Positions 42,884-43,407 of a DNA stretch of 43,407 nucleotides are shown one piece after another. Numbering within the stretch: position 1 is the first letter of the stretch; each line of letters starts with the position of its first letter. The position numbers and the translations under genes were made by a program. Below the pieces are notes generated by a model. It made no database searches. It was not told the DNA's origin and was given only the letters and a program-made list of their open reading frames with translations. The DNA comes from Podochytrium sp. JEL0797 (lineage: Eukaryota > Chytridiomycota > Chytridiomycetes > Chytridiales > Chytriomycetaceae), in NCBI GenBank assembly GCA_027596195.1, contig JADGJG010000106.1, positions 1-43,407 on the forward strand, given 5' to 3'.

Positions 42884-43407
42884 ATGCCCGTCGGTGACTG
42901 CCAGCCCGGTGGAACTCTGGCCCTGATGTTTCCCGTGGAAATCACAAATGTCATTGAAGTCTGTAATCCAACTTTGGGGTTGATCACGTTGGACGTATCT
43001 GGTAGCATCACCGCCATGTAAGTCGTTGGCGATTTCTCAACAACCGTCTGATGACCTCATAACCACCCACCCCTCCTCCATCATTCACCACACACTCTCA
43101 ACTTTCTGTGATAACAATCCTCTCTTTGCTTCAATCTGCGACGAATTTTCGTGGCGTGACCTCCGACATTGCAGAAATTTTGGCGATTCCTCAGGATTCA
43201 AAGCCTATCGCGACAATGGGGGAGCTATTTCTGCATTGATCAGTAGTTTGACTTCGCTTACACACTTGTAAGTATGCGAAAAATGTTGGCACTTGGGGGG
43301 GGGGGGGCCGCGGCCGCGGGCGTGGGGGCCGCGTCGGCCGCCGGGGCGTTGGGGGCAGGTGCAGCTGGGGTGTAGGCAGCAGCGGCGGGGGCAGCAGGGG
43401 CAGCAGC
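42884..43407 (+). CDS. Start of a leucine-rich-repeat protein (partial)
   Basis: Exon 1 (42884-43017) encodes an N-terminal cap with Cys residues and IEVCNPTLGLITLDVSGSIT. A GTAAGT donor at 43018 and an acceptor before 43170 join it to an exon with ALISSLTSLTHL, the beginning of a plant/fungal-type LRR (LxxLTxLxxLxL). A second GTAAGT donor follows at 43269, after which the coding sequence is lost in the GC-rich window end. Ligand and location are unknown. The start may lie upstream (open to about 42800), since no signal peptide is visible at 42884. Confidence 0.6.
43295..43407. other. G13 tract followed by alien GC-rich low-complexity sequence
   Basis: From 43295 a run of 13 G is followed by about 100 bp of extremely GC-rich sequence with CCGCGG and GGCGGG repeats. 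On the minus strand it reads as Ala/Pro-rich codons (AAAPAAPAAAAYTPAAPAP). The base composition and codon style differ sharply from the rest of the window. It may be a real low-complexity exon of a neighbouring gene, but a contig-end misjoin after a homopolymer is just as likely. Confidence 0.6.

Noticed and set aside
1..43407. CRISPR array, prophage, transposase, tRNA or rRNA genes
   Set aside because: None seen; the window is eukaryotic nuclear sequence with spliced genes.

Overview
The window reads as nuclear DNA of a flagellated (zoosporic) fungus, most likely a chytrid. Fungal traits are a bifunctional THI6-type thiamine enzyme, a GPI-anchored chitin deacetylase, SAGA subunit SPT8 and short, frequent introns (mostly 50-95 nt). 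Flagellar traits, absent from Dikarya, are CFAP206 and the tubulin polyglutamylase subunit TPGS2. I placed introns by hand from splice sites, reading frame and family conservation; for most recognised genes the joined exons total a multiple of three.

Layout. 1-4897 (minus): a large Ser/Thr-rich protein running off the left edge, with a tandem duplication of two exons plus their introns and a coding minisatellite. 5038-5779 (minus): a BCL7-like acidic protein. 6641-9768 (plus): chitin deacetylase, a protein made of three degenerate repeats, and a small single-TM protein. 9827-12498 (plus): CFAP206. 12636-14747 (minus): SWI3/SMARCC. 14748-16974: no gene I can confirm. 16975-22025 (minus): exosome RRP45, a TPR plus metallo-beta-lactamase fusion, and proteasome ATPase RPT3. 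22094-23988 (plus): ELP3. 24035-24727 (minus): 5-formyl-THF cyclo-ligase. 25393-27003 (plus): THI6. 27542-28926 (minus): two small unrecognised proteins. 29018-32010 (minus): two SPFH/Band-7 proteins in tandem, the second a stomatin-like protein 2. 32059-35145 (plus): a germinal-centre kinase. 35216-36994 (minus): NDUFA9. 37017-38257 (plus): TPGS2. 38624-40167 (minus): UDP-glucuronate decarboxylase. 40227-42426 (plus): SPT8. 42884 to the right edge: start of a leucine-rich-repeat gene, followed by a G13 tract and alien-looking GC-rich sequence.

The genes are mostly unrelated housekeeping genes, not an operon-like system. Themes are chromatin/transcription (BCL7-like, SWI3, SPT8, ELP3), mitochondria (NDUFA9, the two SPFH proteins), the flagellum (CFAP206, TPGS2) and the cell wall (chitin deacetylase, UDP-xylose synthesis). 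The most unusual features are structural: 6-, 11- and 12-nt micro-exons, two GC-AG introns, many 5' splice sites starting GTT (several explicable as a bulged U in a GTRAGT site), four divergent gene pairs with start codons 22-68 bp apart, and stop codons inside AATAAA signals.
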